A stretch of 64,000 bases of DNA from Aspidiotus rigidus (lineage: Eukaryota; Arthropoda; Insecta; Hemiptera; Diaspididae). A program made the translations under genes and the position numbers. Positions 44,313 to 56,324 of this stretch are shown piece by piece (position 1 is the stretch's first letter; the number at the start of each line of letters is the position of its first letter). The notes under the pieces were generated by a model. The model had not been told where the DNA came from, searched no databases, and worked only from the letters and a program-made list of their open reading frames with translations. The DNA is taken from NCBI GenBank assembly GCA_035079385.1, contig JAVHKY010000024.1, positions 8,432,001-8,496,000 of the forward strand. The letters are read 5' to 3'.

Positions 44313-46470
44313 TTCCTAAAAAGAAAAGACAAAACGACTGAAAACCTGTTAGTATTGTGAACTTTAATCAACTTATTACTACCTACTTTCATTTTTTTTT
44401 TTTTTTTTTGCGGTATTTTAGCATTCGAAAGTCGTGAATTTTGACATTATACTGTGGTGTTAAGTGATTTACCAGTTTTGGTGAAATTTTTTCAATGTTG
44501 AAGCTATCGTACATCCCATTTTTTAACGTCAAGCGAAAATTCCAAATCATAAAAGAATCGCTGGTGGAAGTTTTCATTGTTTTAATTAGGTATATCCACC
44601 TCGGAATCATTCCTCAAATCGTATGCTGCTGAAGGCTCACGAAGATAGACGAGGATTCCCGTTTAGGATTAGAGAGGAATTGATTTTGAGCAGATTATAG
44701 AGTATCTAGCCGTAGGAAAGATGTAGTCTATCTTAAGAGGTCCTCCAGTTTACGAGAGGTAGGGAAAGTTTGGGGGGACATGGCCTCTCCCATTGGAATG
44801 GGAAATTAGAAAAAAAACGAGAAAGAAAAACGCAGTATCCAGGAATGGGGAGGGAAGGAAGCAAAACGAATTTTTCGGTGCTAACGCGGAAAATTTTTGC
44901 CTTCTCTTCTTCATTTTTCTAGATACGTTGCTGATGGCTTGTGATCCGGTTCTGTTGGAACGAAAGAATACTTTCTCAAACAAGATCAAATATCTCCCTC
45001 ATGAGGTAGTCGTATCAAATATGTATTAGGAGCATTATCTAATAAGGATTTCAAATGTTTACCCGTCGAATTGCCTACGCTCCGGCGAAATATCCATCAA
45101 ACTATAGACATCCGATCATTGGAATAATGAATTTTAGTGAAAAAAATTCTCCGAGACTGAAACCACTTTACGTTGAGTCAGTTAGAAATGTTTGAGACCA
45201 CTGATTGACTCCAATACTGTCCAACATCTAATATTACGCCCTTTTTCTTGGAACGTGCTCAAACTTCGAATGGAGGAAATGACTGGAAAAACGGTTGGGA
45301 TTTGAGTACCAAAAAAGTAAACTAATATTCAAAAAGCTTAAGTTCAAGAATTTTGAAAAATAATCTTTTTTAAAGACTGGTATAAAAAAACACGAAGTTG
45401 AAAAAGAGGCTGATAAGTCTAGAAATCCTGAGCTTGGCAAATAAGAGAAGAAGATAATTTTCGAGACTCGACTAAATTTCAAAGTTGTTAAGATTTGAAG
45501 CAATATTAAGGTTTGAGTGCTCCTGATTTTAGTCGATATGTCTCATTTTTAAAAATCTGGATCAGTTTCAAAATGGTCTCTAAAAATCTTGATAAGTTTG
45601 GTCAGCATTATAGGTATGTGTGGTTGATTCAAGGAGCGAGCTTTCAAAACGTGAAAAATCGATGACTATCATAAACAAAATCTGAACGAGTGAGGATTTA
45701 CGGGTATTGTAAAAAGTAGATATTTTGTTAAACCGAGAAAAAACATGATTTTACCATAGACTATTAACCGTTATAGCAAAGATGCTTTCAAAGTAGAGGA
45801 TATAAGAGCTTCACTATTATAGGTACCTATTGCAAGATGCAAGATTTTTTTCTAATAATAATTTCAATTAGCCCTTCTTGCAATTATGAACGAGGTGTGT
45901 GAGACTCGAGCAGGTATAATGGGAGTAATTATTTGAAGAATATTTTATAATTTGTCTTGCTCTCGCGTACCTGTGATTGATGTGCTAACTATGAGATAGA
46001 TCCACATAAGTGCATCACACTGAAGGCAATGCGAATACAACTAAAGAATCAGAGGCTTTGGTTTGTTAATTTGAAGAGGACTACCTTTTTCCCTTCTCAT
46101 ACTGCCTCACATATAGCTACAATAATCCTAGATAATGTGTATAAAAATATTCATTCTGCATTCCTATATTACTTATGGTACAAGTTATGCTCGTATAATA
46201 ACATTGTAATGTTTTTTTGCAATCGTCTAAATTAGAACAATAATTGTTTAAGAAATCAAGTACATCATTTAAATAATTATATGCCTTGATTGTAACCAAA
46301 ATAACAGCAATTTTCTTAGTGCCGGTGTCCAAAGTATTTTATTGTTTGAAGAATAATCGGAATTACCCGAATGTACATAAGCGTTATACAATGTTTCGAC
46401 AATTTATATTCTTTGTTAATGATTTTATTAAACTTTTTGTTTGTTTGTTCTTGTTCTTACCAATAAAAGT
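44313..46470 (+). other. Likely 3' UTR and flank of the serine-rich gene
   Basis: The first canonical AATAAA I find downstream is at 46462-46467, about 2.1 kb after the stop. There is no other gene signal in between. The extent of the UTR is inference. Confidence 0.35.
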
Positions 46471-46596
46471 CATTATGTACTGTTTAATTAGTTTCAAATA
46501 AGAATATTCAATTTGCACACAAATATAAAAGTTTGGACCAAAAAAGATCTCTGCTCTAGGTGCGCCTAGTTAACGACAGCTTCTCGACGTTGCTTC

Positions 46597-46850
46597 CACA
46601 GGGAACCTCTTCTATGGCAAGTTTCCTGGAAAATTTGCCGTATGCTATGCAATGTTTGAGGAAAACTGACCTACCCTAATAAAAGTTTTAGACTAAAAAA
46701 TTCAGGGGGTTCTTTAACGGAGTTAAACAAGACGTGTAAGGGAACCTGTTTTATAGGGTACGTGGATCTGAAAAATGTATGACGTCATCAGATTGTGACA
46801 TAACAGGCTTAGACTTGCCGTACCCTCGAGCTTAATTAGTGTAGGCAAAT
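46597..46850. repeat. CTCGAGAGTCGAAATT-family repeat copy
   Basis: ACAGGGAACCTCTTCTATGG, then GGTTCTTTAACGGAGTTAAA, then GGGAACCTGTTTTATAGGG and TATGACGTCATCAGATTGTG show the family order. Confidence 0.7.
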
Positions 46851-46854
46851 TAGA

Positions 46855-49195
46855 GCCATATTAGAAAAAAAAAACATTTCGCTGGAGCAAACGTTTCTTT
46901 GCTGAAAATGATTCAGGATGTGGTCCTGAACAACATACTAAAAATCCCGCGTTTTCCCCCTGGAGCTTCTTTTTTTATGGGGGTTTGAATCCCCTAAAAA
47001 ATTAGTTTTCCGCCTGTATCGCGTGAAATTGAAATTTTATTAAAAAATGTTTCCAACAAAAGTTGTTCCTCGTTAAATTTCCTAGGAAATAACGTATTCA
47101 ACTTTCAGCCTATGCCAATTAGTGCCTTTGCAAAGGACGTTCAAAACTGTCCCAAAATCAGTTTCTCCATATTATCTAACAAAATTGAAATTTTATTAGA
47201 AAATGTTTCAAACAAAAGTTGTTCCTCGTTAAAATAAGCTATTCACGTTCTGTTTTAATTTTTATTTATTTATTTATTTTATGGTTTATTTTATAGTGGT
47301 GCCACCAACAGTCCGCGGACCAATTACAGGTGACACCACTTAATAGGGGGTGCAACCCCCCAAGATTTAGTCTTTTGCTTATATCTTGTCTAATAGAAAT
47401 TTTATTAAAAAATATTGCTAACAAAAGTTGTTCCTCGTTAAATTTCCTACCAAATAACGTATTCAAGGTTCATTAGTGCCCCGTCAGAGCCTTAAAAGGC
47501 CGGGTTCGAAAGAGGACAAAAATCAGTTTTTCCATAAATATCTCCCAAAATTGCAATTTTATGAAAAAATGTTTCAAATAAAAGTTGTTCCTTGTTGAAT
47601 AGGTCAAATGAGCTATTCAGCTTTCAGAATAGAGTAATTTGTCTATGAAAAAATTGAGTTAGGTAGATTTTACCCACAGGTTCCTCAACTGAATCTTACT
47701 CCATGAGGCTAGTATATTTCAGGTAATATTATGTTACACTCAGCAGCGGTCCTCAACGGGTCGATCGCCAAGAATCATTCTCGAGCAATTGTCAAAAAAA
47801 AATCAATAATATCTCAAATATTCCACATCTTTTCATCTATGAGAAAATTTACGAGTACCATTCTAATTTCTATCATTTTTGTATTAGAAGTTTTAATAAA
47901 TCATATAATGTTTCCTCCTCCTCCTTCCCTCCTCCTTTTTTTTTTTTTTTGGTCGACTGCGGAACAATAGAAAATTTTGAAAGGTAATCGTATGTTTCAA
48001 CTCGGTCGACCTGATATAAGGTCGTGGAGAGGATAGTAACTAGCGATGAACCACGTTTTTATAGTACAGTTGACCCTCTTCATGACCTTATTTTAGGTCG
48101 ACCGAGTTGAAACTTGGAAATAAGCTGGAAATAAGTATTTTCAAGAAACCTTACAAATTTGAAGTCATTCCATCCATAAGGAGAGAAATTATGGATAAGA
48201 AATCGGTGAGTATTTGATGAAATTATCAACATTCACTGTAACATATACATATAATTTTATAACATAGCCCGAGGAGGGAAATCGGCGTTTCTCGCACATG
48301 ACTTGAACTCCACCATCTGTCCTATGACCTGCCTACCAGTTTTCTACGCTTTCTAATAGGAGCAGTCTACGTTAGCCTGCCGACTTACAGTACTCTTAAA
48401 TTTGGGGCGGAGGGACTTGATATTATTCGCTCTCGTCATACTCTTCGCCTGTGATTACTGAGGAATCGTCATCAGTACTGGACCCATGGTCAGCTTCCTC
48501 GTCCTGACTTAGTACATCCTGCAAGTCGTCCTCAAAGTCGTCTACTTCTAATAATCCACTAGCATTGAGGCAAATCTGCCCAAGACACATTGGGGAACAT
48601 TTTAATCCTAGGAAGAAAAAAAAAAAAAACAACCATTTTCAACGAAAATTCAAACAATAGGATACTTATGATTGAGGTATGATACTATGTTATTAGAGAA
48701 GTATAGTGTAGACGCCTCTTCATCATCGAGGTCGGAATGACTAAAATACACGTTTTTTCTTCGATGAAAGTGCCAAATTACCTTCTTTCACCTATAGAAT
48801 ATCTATTGTTCACCTACTTTTATTTGAAACATTTTTTCATAAAATTTCAGTTTTTTGAGATATATGGAAAACTGATTTTGGTCCTCTGTTGAACGGCTTT
48901 TTAAGGCTTTGCCGGGGCACTAATTGACCTAGGCTGAACCTTGAATACGTTATTTGGTAGGAAATTTAACGAGGAACAACTTTTGTTTGAAACATTCTTT
49001 AATACAATTTCAATTTCACGCGATACAGGCGAAAAACTAATTTTTGGGGGGTCCAAACCCCCATAAAAAAGAAGGTCCAGGGGGGAAAATGCGGGATTTT
49101 TAACATGTTGTTCAGGACCACATCCTGAACCATTTTCAGCAAAGAAACGTTTGCTCCAGCAAAATGATTTTTTTTTTCTTATTTGCCTACGAGGG
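46855..49195. mobile_element. Second long inverted-repeat (foldback-like) structure, GTTGTTCCTCGTTAAATTTC family
   Basis: The left part (46861-47100) and right part (48840-49180) are inverted copies. Matching blocks are GCTGGAGCAAACGTTTCTTT, TTCAGGATGTGGTCCTGAAC, AAAATCCCGCGTTTTCC and AAAGTTGTTCCTCGTTAAAT. The left side also carries about four tandem diverged units of TTGAAATTTTATTAAAAAAT plus GTTGTTCCTCGTT (near 47030, 47160, 47395 and 47550). The centre (47650-48830) includes a smaller inverted pair, TCAACTCGGTCGACCTGATA and its inverse, at about 47998 and 48090-48113. Confidence 0.65.
48424..48608 (-). CDS. Possible terminal exon of an unknown, acidic-tailed protein
   Basis: On the minus strand, a long T-rich tract and TTCCTAG acceptor lead into LKCSPMCLGQICLNASGLLE. 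A very acidic tail follows (DDFEDDLQDVL, SSTDDDSSVITGEEYDESE) and then TAA. The CSPMC..C spacing suggests the end of a zinc-binding or mobile-element protein. Its position inside a foldback structure favours a transposon gene remnant. No upstream exon was found. Confidence 0.35.
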
Positions 49196-49960
49196 AGACT
49201 TGTAAAAATGTTGGCTCTTGAGCTATGTATGATGGGAGAGGCACTTGGAAAAATTATCAATCTTGTGACATCATCAACCTCGGACTGCTTGCACCCGCGC
49301 TCGCGGATACAAAAAATTCCTGAAAATACCCTCCAACAAAAGGGATAGCGGGTTCCCCTCTAATTATTGAAAAAAAAAGAATTCAATGAACCTTTAGTCA
49401 TAAATGAACCCGTTGAATAAAAGGTTCATCATCACAGCAGTTGAGTTCACTGGATGCAGTGTACTGATAATGAGATACAAAGACACATATATACATTCAC
49501 AACGTGTAAACAAGCATTGTTGAAGTGCCAGGTACCTGTAAGATACCCTCTCAAATCCGTTAAGTCACTCCCTCTTTTGAATCATTCAACCAATGAGCAA
49601 GAAAGAACAGGTAAAGTTTGCACACGGCACCTTGCGTTCAAGCAAGTGCATAGTAGTTCGCTCAATCCTTTCAACCAGTTCAGTATGTTTATCGCAGATG
49701 TGGAAAGTGGACGGGTTACTTTTTTTTTCGCTCGTTTTTCATTTTATTCGCGTGTGCGTGGCGAGGTTTCTTATTTTTTGCATGTTTCTTATGTGTACCG
49801 GTATACATTTGTGTTGCTTGAACTAATCATGCTGGGATACTAACACTAATATTCTAATTAAAAAATGTGTACTTTCTTTCAGCCGAAATTATATTTAGGG
49901 CGTCTTTCCTACCTTTCAAATTTTGATACAATATTTTTTCATTTCAAATAAAAATTTAAA
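49196..49960. other. No gene called
   Basis: A 129-residue plus-strand open frame at 49454-49843 has no recognisable motif and runs into the tandem repeat region. I do not support it as a gene. A short CTCGAGAGTCGAAATT-family remnant lies at 49190-49260. Confidence 0.4.
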
Positions 49961-51150
49961 TCGAGACCATGGTCATTTTGTAGCGGCCGTTCCATTCTGA
50001 ATTAATACGGGTGGCACGACAACTCCAAATTTTGACAAAAGGTGTTCATTTTTTCACGTTATTACAGATGGATTGCAGGAAGTACATTGAGCGCATGATG
50101 CTGGTATCCCTGCGTGCGATGATATTGTGCTACCATCAATCACATCTACGAGTAATTTTAATTGAAATATGTATTTTCTTTCAGCCAAAATTATCTTTAG
50201 GGCTTGATTATACCACCCGTCATTCCGGAGTAGCTGTTGCACTTTGAAATATGGGTGTGTAAGACGACGACTCCTGTTTGGACGACCGGTACTGGTCAAT
50301 TGCGACCTCTTTCCTTTTGGCTCAAATTAATCTACTAATGTTTCCTCTTTCAGATCAAAATTAATATATAGAAACCATCGTCATTTTGTAGCGGTCGGTC
50401 CATTCTGAAACACGAGTGGCACGACAGCTCCAATTTTGACAAACGGTGGGGTTCATTTCTGGTTCGCGCTATTATAGGTAGATTGCAGGAAGTACATTGA
50501 GCGCATCATGCGGATTTTTCCGCGCGCGGTGATATTGTGCTACCATCGATCATACCTTTTTTCATCCAAAATTATTTTCAGGGCTTATAGTATACCAATC
50601 GTCATTCCGGAGTAGCTGTTGTACTCTGAAATATGGGTGTGTAAGCCGACGACTCCTGTTTAGACAACCGGTATCGGTCATTTACGACCTCTCCTCTCCT
50701 TTTGGATCAATTCATTTTTTCATTTGAAATTTAAATTGAAAACATCGTCATTTTGTAGCGGTCGGTCCATTCTGAAACATGGGTGGCACGACAACTCCAA
50801 AGTTTGACAAAGGTGTTGAGAAATTTTGTTTGCGCTATCGTGGGTGGATTGCAGGAAGTACATTGAGCGCATAATGCAGATATACTTGCGCGCGATGATA
50901 TTGTGCTATCATCAATCACACCTATTATAATTTGAAAAAATTAAAATTGAAACCATCGTCATTTTGTAGTGGCCGTTCCATTCTGAAACACGGGTGGCAC
51001 GACAACTCCAAAGTTTGACTAAAGGTGTTGTTTATTTTTGGTTCGCGCTGTTACTCTATCTACAACTTTATATGATGGTTAGGTCTTACAGGAAGTGCAT
51101 TGAGCGCATAATGCGGATTAGCCGCGCGCGTGATGATATTGTGCTTTTCG
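49880..51150. repeat. Tandem repeat with four units, each with a shared 170 bp core
   Basis: Cores start near 49966, 50371, 50736 and 50946. Each runs through CATCGTCATTTTGTAGCGG, CCATTCTGAAACACGGGTGG, CACGACAACTCCAAA and GCAGGAAGTACATTGAGCGC to GATGATATTGTGCTACCATC. Units 1 and 2 also carry a second block (CATTCCGGAGTAGCTGTT, then GGTGTGTAAG.CGACGACTCC). Unit length shrinks from about 405 to 365 to 210 bp because that block is shortened or lost. Confidence 0.8.
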
Positions 51151-52495
51151 ATTTTTCAGTGCACCCACGATCGGATAAGTTGCGGTGGGGCGCAGGATGA
51201 GTCAACTCAGTTTACTGTCTCCGCCAAGGAAGAAGCAACCATCTGAGGTTGTAACTGAGACGTTGCAGACATAAACAGTCTTCGTAATTCGTGGCGGACT
51301 GACGTGGGTGCCTGCGCCTTCTCTCATGTTTTTAGATGTAGGTACAGCGCACCACATTCGGATATACCTCGCTGGGATTTTATCTTCGTTAGCCGGGGTT
51401 GACTGTTGTGGTAGTGCACAGTCTTCTATATATAGGGAATTCTTTTTTTTTTGTCTTTAGTGTAGGACTAGGATCTTTAGTGTCTTGGGACGTATTGGAG
51501 CCACCTCCACGTGGTGCGTCCTGGGCAACGGCAACAATTAGTTTGTTGACGGCCAAGGCTCCTTAGAGTAATAGCGCGAATTAAAAAATAATGACATAGA
51601 CAATCCAATGAACTTGGGCGAAAAATAGATACTTTGATTGGCAACAAAATATTTCTTTATACCTAGTGTAATTTTGTGATTCTATTCGATAGATCATTTT
51701 AGAGTTTTTAGACAGGTCCTCGAGTTGAATGTGCTTACCTTCGTTATTCATTCTATTATGAGAAAGTGAAACCTATGAGGCTCTACCTCAGGGTCAGATG
51801 AGGGAATTAATTATCTGCTGTGGAAACGAAAAAAAATGTTGAAATAGTGGTACTTCTGAAAGGGGATTTTAATAAGGGACAGAGTTGGAATTTTTGTAAT
51901 TATTTCGAGTACAGATTGAGATTGCTTGAAAACTTTGTGAGAAATAGTATTTCAGATTTTCATTATACCTACCGTAGCTTCGACATTCTCATCTTCTAGG
52001 TAAATTGATTAGAAATTCAACGGTCCCTTGTTTTGAGTTCTTTGTACGTAATAAGTGATTTTGTGGTCAAAATCCAGCCTAATATTATTGGTTTTGCCCA
52101 ATGAATCTGTGCTCATTTCTTCCAGCAGCTCAAAAATTGTAGTTCAAACGGGAAAAAGTGCTTTGACTTATTTAGATTTTTGTAAAATTTTTCGATGGAA
52201 ACCTTAGCCTCCCGGCGATGAGTTGGAGCTTCGACCTTCTCCATAACTTGGGAAATTTTCGACTTGTTAATATGAGGATTTAGAGGGAAGTTTAGTTTAA
52301 TCTAATCTAACTATTAAGGAACTTGAAAATTTTCGAAGATAAGTAGGTAGCCGAGAGGGGACTCCGCCCTAATTAAGGGTCTGTGAACGAATTTGGAATT
52401 GTCAGCCATCCTGCGAAACTTGGAAAATGTTTGACTCTTTGGAGTACCTAATTGACCATCATTATTATAAATCACGATCCAATAATTTATTAGAA
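51151..52495. other. No gene seen
   Basis: A moderately GC-rich stretch (51150-51560) with CACCTCCACGTGGTGCG and no clear frame is followed by AT-rich sequence. Confidence 0.4.
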
Positions 52496-52499
52496 ACTC

Positions 52500-52923
52500 A
52501 CGGGTTCTTTAACGGAATTAAAAAAGGGGTCGCAGGAACCTGTTTTCTGGGGCATGTAGAATCTGAAAAATGTTGACGTACCAGATCTATGAGGTAATCA
52601 AATTGTGAAGTCACAGGTCCGGACATTGGAGGTATACGTAATAGGAGGGGGCTTGGAAAAATTCCGACCTCCAAGCTATACAGTGTATGATGGGAGGGGG
52701 GGCTTAAAATACTTTGGGAGGACGATATGAGCCTTACGGTGTTTGAAGCGTTCCATATCGATGGGGCTAAGAAAAATAGTGTATGAAGCATTGCATATCC
52801 AGTTCTCGAAGGGGCTACTTTTCAGGCTATATACACCGACCATCCAGCTATGTATGACAGGAGGGGGACTTGGAAATATCTACTCTCGAGCTACATATGA
52901 TTTGAGAGGGACTTGGAAAATAT
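52500..52923. repeat. CTCGAGAGTCGAAATT-family repeats, left of the hAT element
   Basis: Several units (CGGGTTCTTTAACGGAATTA, GGAACCTGTTTTCTGGGGCA, GGAGGGGGACTTGGAAATAT, CTCGAGCTACATATGATTTG) lie side by side. Confidence 0.75.
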
Positions 52924-54440
52924 CTTATCATTAGGGTTGCAAATTATATGCATTTATTTTCTCAAAATATGCATTTATTTTTCTGAAATATGTAAATATG
53001 CACTAATTTTAGAAATATGCAGTAAAAATATGCAAATATAATACGAGTAATTTCGCCCATTTACATTAAAAATAAAATAAAAAACGAATGACAATTTTTT
53101 CCTTGTGATGAAAAAATTCAATACCAGTTTTTAATCACAACAAAGTCTTATTGCAGGTTACAAAAATGTATTTCGCTAAATTGGCAAATATAAACCGTTT
53201 TCGATTGTCTCGGTATATGTCCTTGTACATACTGAAGGAACGCTCTACATCACAAGATGTGAGGGGGGCGTATTTCAAGAGAACGAGATTTGCTGGACCG
53301 TACTTATCTCCTGCTTCATCACCATCAACGTCGTTGCCCGCTAAAATATTTGCAATTTCTGGAAGATGTACAAGTCCAGGATTGTCGTTGAAAATGTCGC
53401 TAAATATTGGAAAAAATGTATATATATCCAGGGTATACGAGACTTTAGGTCAGGTTTAAGTGAGAAATACTCACTTTAATCGTTCAAATGCAAAATTAGC
53501 TTTCTTAGCCTTCTTGAGTTTTTCCAAGCATTCGTCTACTACTTCAATGGAATGGCCCCAAAAATTGGCATATTTCTTTTTTCCAAGGATTGAATTACAT
53601 TTGGAAGGAATCCAAATGAACTTTTGATAAAAGTCAATCTCTTCTTAATACTTTTGTCCTGCAGAAGTCAACGTTTTAGAACATTTGCAAATATTGTAGG
53701 TAAGAGACCCTATACCCTGCCTTACCTTGAACAGTTCTTGACAATTTTCAACGCATCTTGCGTCCACTTGTAGCCTCTCCACAACGTTATTCACAACTTT
53801 AAAATTGTCGGCATAATATAGACACGCCTCGAGCCAGGTGCCCCATCGCGTGAGAATAGGTTTGGGCGGGAAAGGTATTCCTGGTGCATGCTCGCGGAAT
53901 TTTTGAACTCCGTTAGGTGCTTTCTTGAAGACTTTCTTAGTTTCCGCCACCAATTTATTGACATCACTATATTCAGGATGACTCTGGATTGTTTCGCAGA
54001 GGTTGTGGAGTCCATGAGCTAGGCAGGTCACGTGAATCATGTTCGGGTAGGAAGTTTTCAAATCTCTTCCGGCCTTCTTCATATAACGAACTCGATCGGA
54101 AACCATTAAGAACACCTACGAGGGAATGAAATGTGCTCAAGATAGGTAGTGTTTTCAAAGAGAGAGAGAGCTAGAAACCCGCACGCATTGAAAGAACCAG
54201 CAATAAAGTTGAAAAGTTTGAATTTTTTGTCGATGGTGAACGTTTTCAGCTGAATATGCAGGAAAATATGCATTTATGCATCAAATATGCATTTATTATG
54301 AAATATGCAAAAATATGTATTTATAATTTTGGTATGTAGGCCCCACAGGACATGAAACGTATAGAAAATTGGTTAGATATCGGATATGCTGCTTCAAAAA
54401 TTATATGCATTTTCATATAATTTGCAACCCTACTTATCAT
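52924..54440 (-). mobile_element. hAT transposon, 1501 bp, intact TIRs and perfect 8 bp target duplication, decayed transposase
   Basis: The element proper is 52932-54432. It starts TAGGGTTGCAAATTATATG and ends with the inverse CATATAATTTGCAACCCTA. It is flanked on both sides by CTTATCAT (52924-52931 and 54433-54440). Both ends hold clusters of ATATGCATTTAT motifs, probable subterminal transposase binding sites. It has landed inside a copy of the CTCGAGAGTCGAAATT family, whose halves resume on either side. Transposase remnants lie on the minus strand inside it. Confidence 0.95.
53150..54115 (-). pseudogene. hAT transposase, C-terminal half, two separated parts
   Basis: Part one (54115-53645, 156 residues) reads DLKTSYPNMIHVTCLAHGLH, VAETKKVFKKAPNGVQKF and PPKPILTRWGTWLEACLYYA. 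This is the RNase H-like core flank of hAT transposases. Part two (about 53395-53150) reads LKYAPLTSCDVERSFSMYKD, then FIFANLAKYIFVTC, the conserved C-terminal dimerisation motif. The two are not in one continuous frame; an intron or decay separates them at about 53400-53640. The N-terminal zinc finger and first catalytic Asp are not found within the TIRs, so this copy cannot move itself. Confidence 0.85.
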
Positions 54441-55319
54441 ATAGGCTCGAGAGTCGACATTTTTCCAAGTTTTTTGTAGGACGGCACAAGGCGCACGGCA
54501 AATTTCTCAAAAAAACTCCAATAGAACAGGTTCCCTGTTAAAATTTTCGCTTTCGAGCTATACCTATGTATATTGTATATGATGGGAGAGGAGAGGGACT
54601 TGGAAAAACGACGGCTTCCTTAACGAAGTTAAACGAGGAACGCAGGGAACCTGTTTTCTGAGTCAAATGGGATTTGGAGTTGAAAATTCAAGGAAGCCTA
54701 GACCTAGATAAGGCTAGTATAAAGAAGGCCTAGACCTACTATAAGCCTCGTATAATATAGTTTGACAGTCTAAATTTTTCTCGAATCGCGAGCTATATAT
54801 GCTAGCTCGAAAGTTGAAATCTTTCCAGGGAACCTGGTTTATGCAGGGCTTCTTGAGAAATTTGCCATGCGCCGTGCGCCGTCCAGCAAAAAACTTGGAA
54901 AAATTTCGACTCTCGAGCCATATATGATAGGAGAGGGACTTGGAAAAAACGACGGCTTCCTTAACGAAGTTGAACGAGGAACGCAGGGAACCTGTTTTCT
55001 GAGTCAAATCGGGTTTGGAGTTGAAAATTCAAGGAAGCCTAGACCTAGATGAAGCTAGTATAAAGAGGGCCTACACCTACTATAAGCCTACTATAATATG
55101 GTTTGAGAGTCTAAATTTTTCTCGAATCTCCAGCTATATATTTTAGGAGGGGGACTTGAAAAAATTCTGATTTTTGAGCTATATATGATAGAAGGGGGAC
55201 TTGGAAAAATTCCTATCATACATGGGTCGAGAGTCGAAATTTTTCTGTTTTTTGTTAGATGGCGCACGGCAAATTTCTCAAAAAGCCCCCCATAGAACAG
55301 GTTCCCTGTTAATATAGCT
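54441..55319. repeat. CTCGAGAGTCGAAATT-family repeats, densely stacked
   Basis: At least three long units repeat the order AACGACGGCTTCCTTAACGA, AGGAACGCAGGGAACCTGTT, TTGAAAATTCAAGGAAGCCT, TAGACCTA..ATAAG and GTTTGAGAGTCTAAATTTTT. Two of them (54605-54790 and 54950-55130) are nearly identical over about 150 bp. Confidence 0.8.
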
Positions 55320-56310
55320 TTCAACAGCCTACAACAATAGAGTCTACTACTGAATGATATTATAAGTAAGTATGGGTTGCGTGAGTGAATCAAAAAGGGT
55401 AAAAATTGAATCTGAACATGATACCTGCAGAGAATTGTTAGTTCGAACCCTTTTAATCCTATATTTTATTGTGTGTTTGTGTGAGTGTGTCAGCAACCTG
55501 TCTCTGTAAAATATGCTATTTTCCAATTCAATAGTTGAATCAACTCATTGGTCATTACTACGTTTTATCCTCAGAATAAGGTATCATGTCCATTTTCACC
55601 TTTTAAAAAGCATATTTTACATATACAGGTTGCTGACACACTCACACAAGTACACAACAAAATATAACTTTCAACAGCCTGCAACAATAGAGTCTACTAC
55701 TGAATGATATTATAAGTAAGTATGGGTTGCGTGAGTGAATCAAAAAAGGTAAAAATTGAATCTAAACTTGATACCTGCAGAGAATTGTTAGTTCATACCC
55801 TTTTAAACCCATATTTTATTGTGTGCATGTCTGAGTGTGTCAGCAGCCAGTATGTGTAAAATATGCTTTTTAAAAGGTGAAAATGGACATGATACCTTAT
55901 TCTGAGGATAAAACGTAGTAATGACCAATGAGTTGATTCAACTATTGAATTGGAAAATAGCATATTTTACACAGACAGGTTGCTGACACACTCACACAAA
56001 CACACAATAAAATATAGGATTAAAAGGGTACGAACTAACAATTCTCTGCAGGTATCATGTTCAGATTCAAATTTTACCCTCTTTAATTCACTCACGCAAC
56101 CCATACTTACTTATAATATCATTCAGTAGTAGACTCTATTGTTGCAGGCTGTTGAAAGTAATATTTTGTTGTGTACTTGTGTGAGTGTGTCAGCAGCCTG
56201 TATGTGTAAAATATTTTTTTTTAAAGGTGAAAATGGACATATTACCTTTTCAATTATGGAGATAAAACGGTATCCATTTTCACCTGTAAACAGCATATTT
56301 TAACCAAACC
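55320..56310. mobile_element. Nested palindromic MITE cluster
   Basis: Two building blocks alternate. Block X (AACAGCCT.CAACAATAGAG through TGCAGAGAATTGTTAGTTC) lies at 55320-55455, 55670-55800 and, inverted, 56030-56160. Block Y begins and ends with inverted ATATTTTATTGTGTG and GTGAGTGTGTCAGCA ends and lies at 55462-55664, inverted at about 55812-56016, and as a shortened copy at 56162-56300. Y is a MITE of about 200 bp with long TIRs. The order X-Y-X-Y(inv)-X(inv)-Y makes an extended palindrome. Confidence 0.75.
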
Positions 56311-56324
56311 ACTATAAGCCTAGT

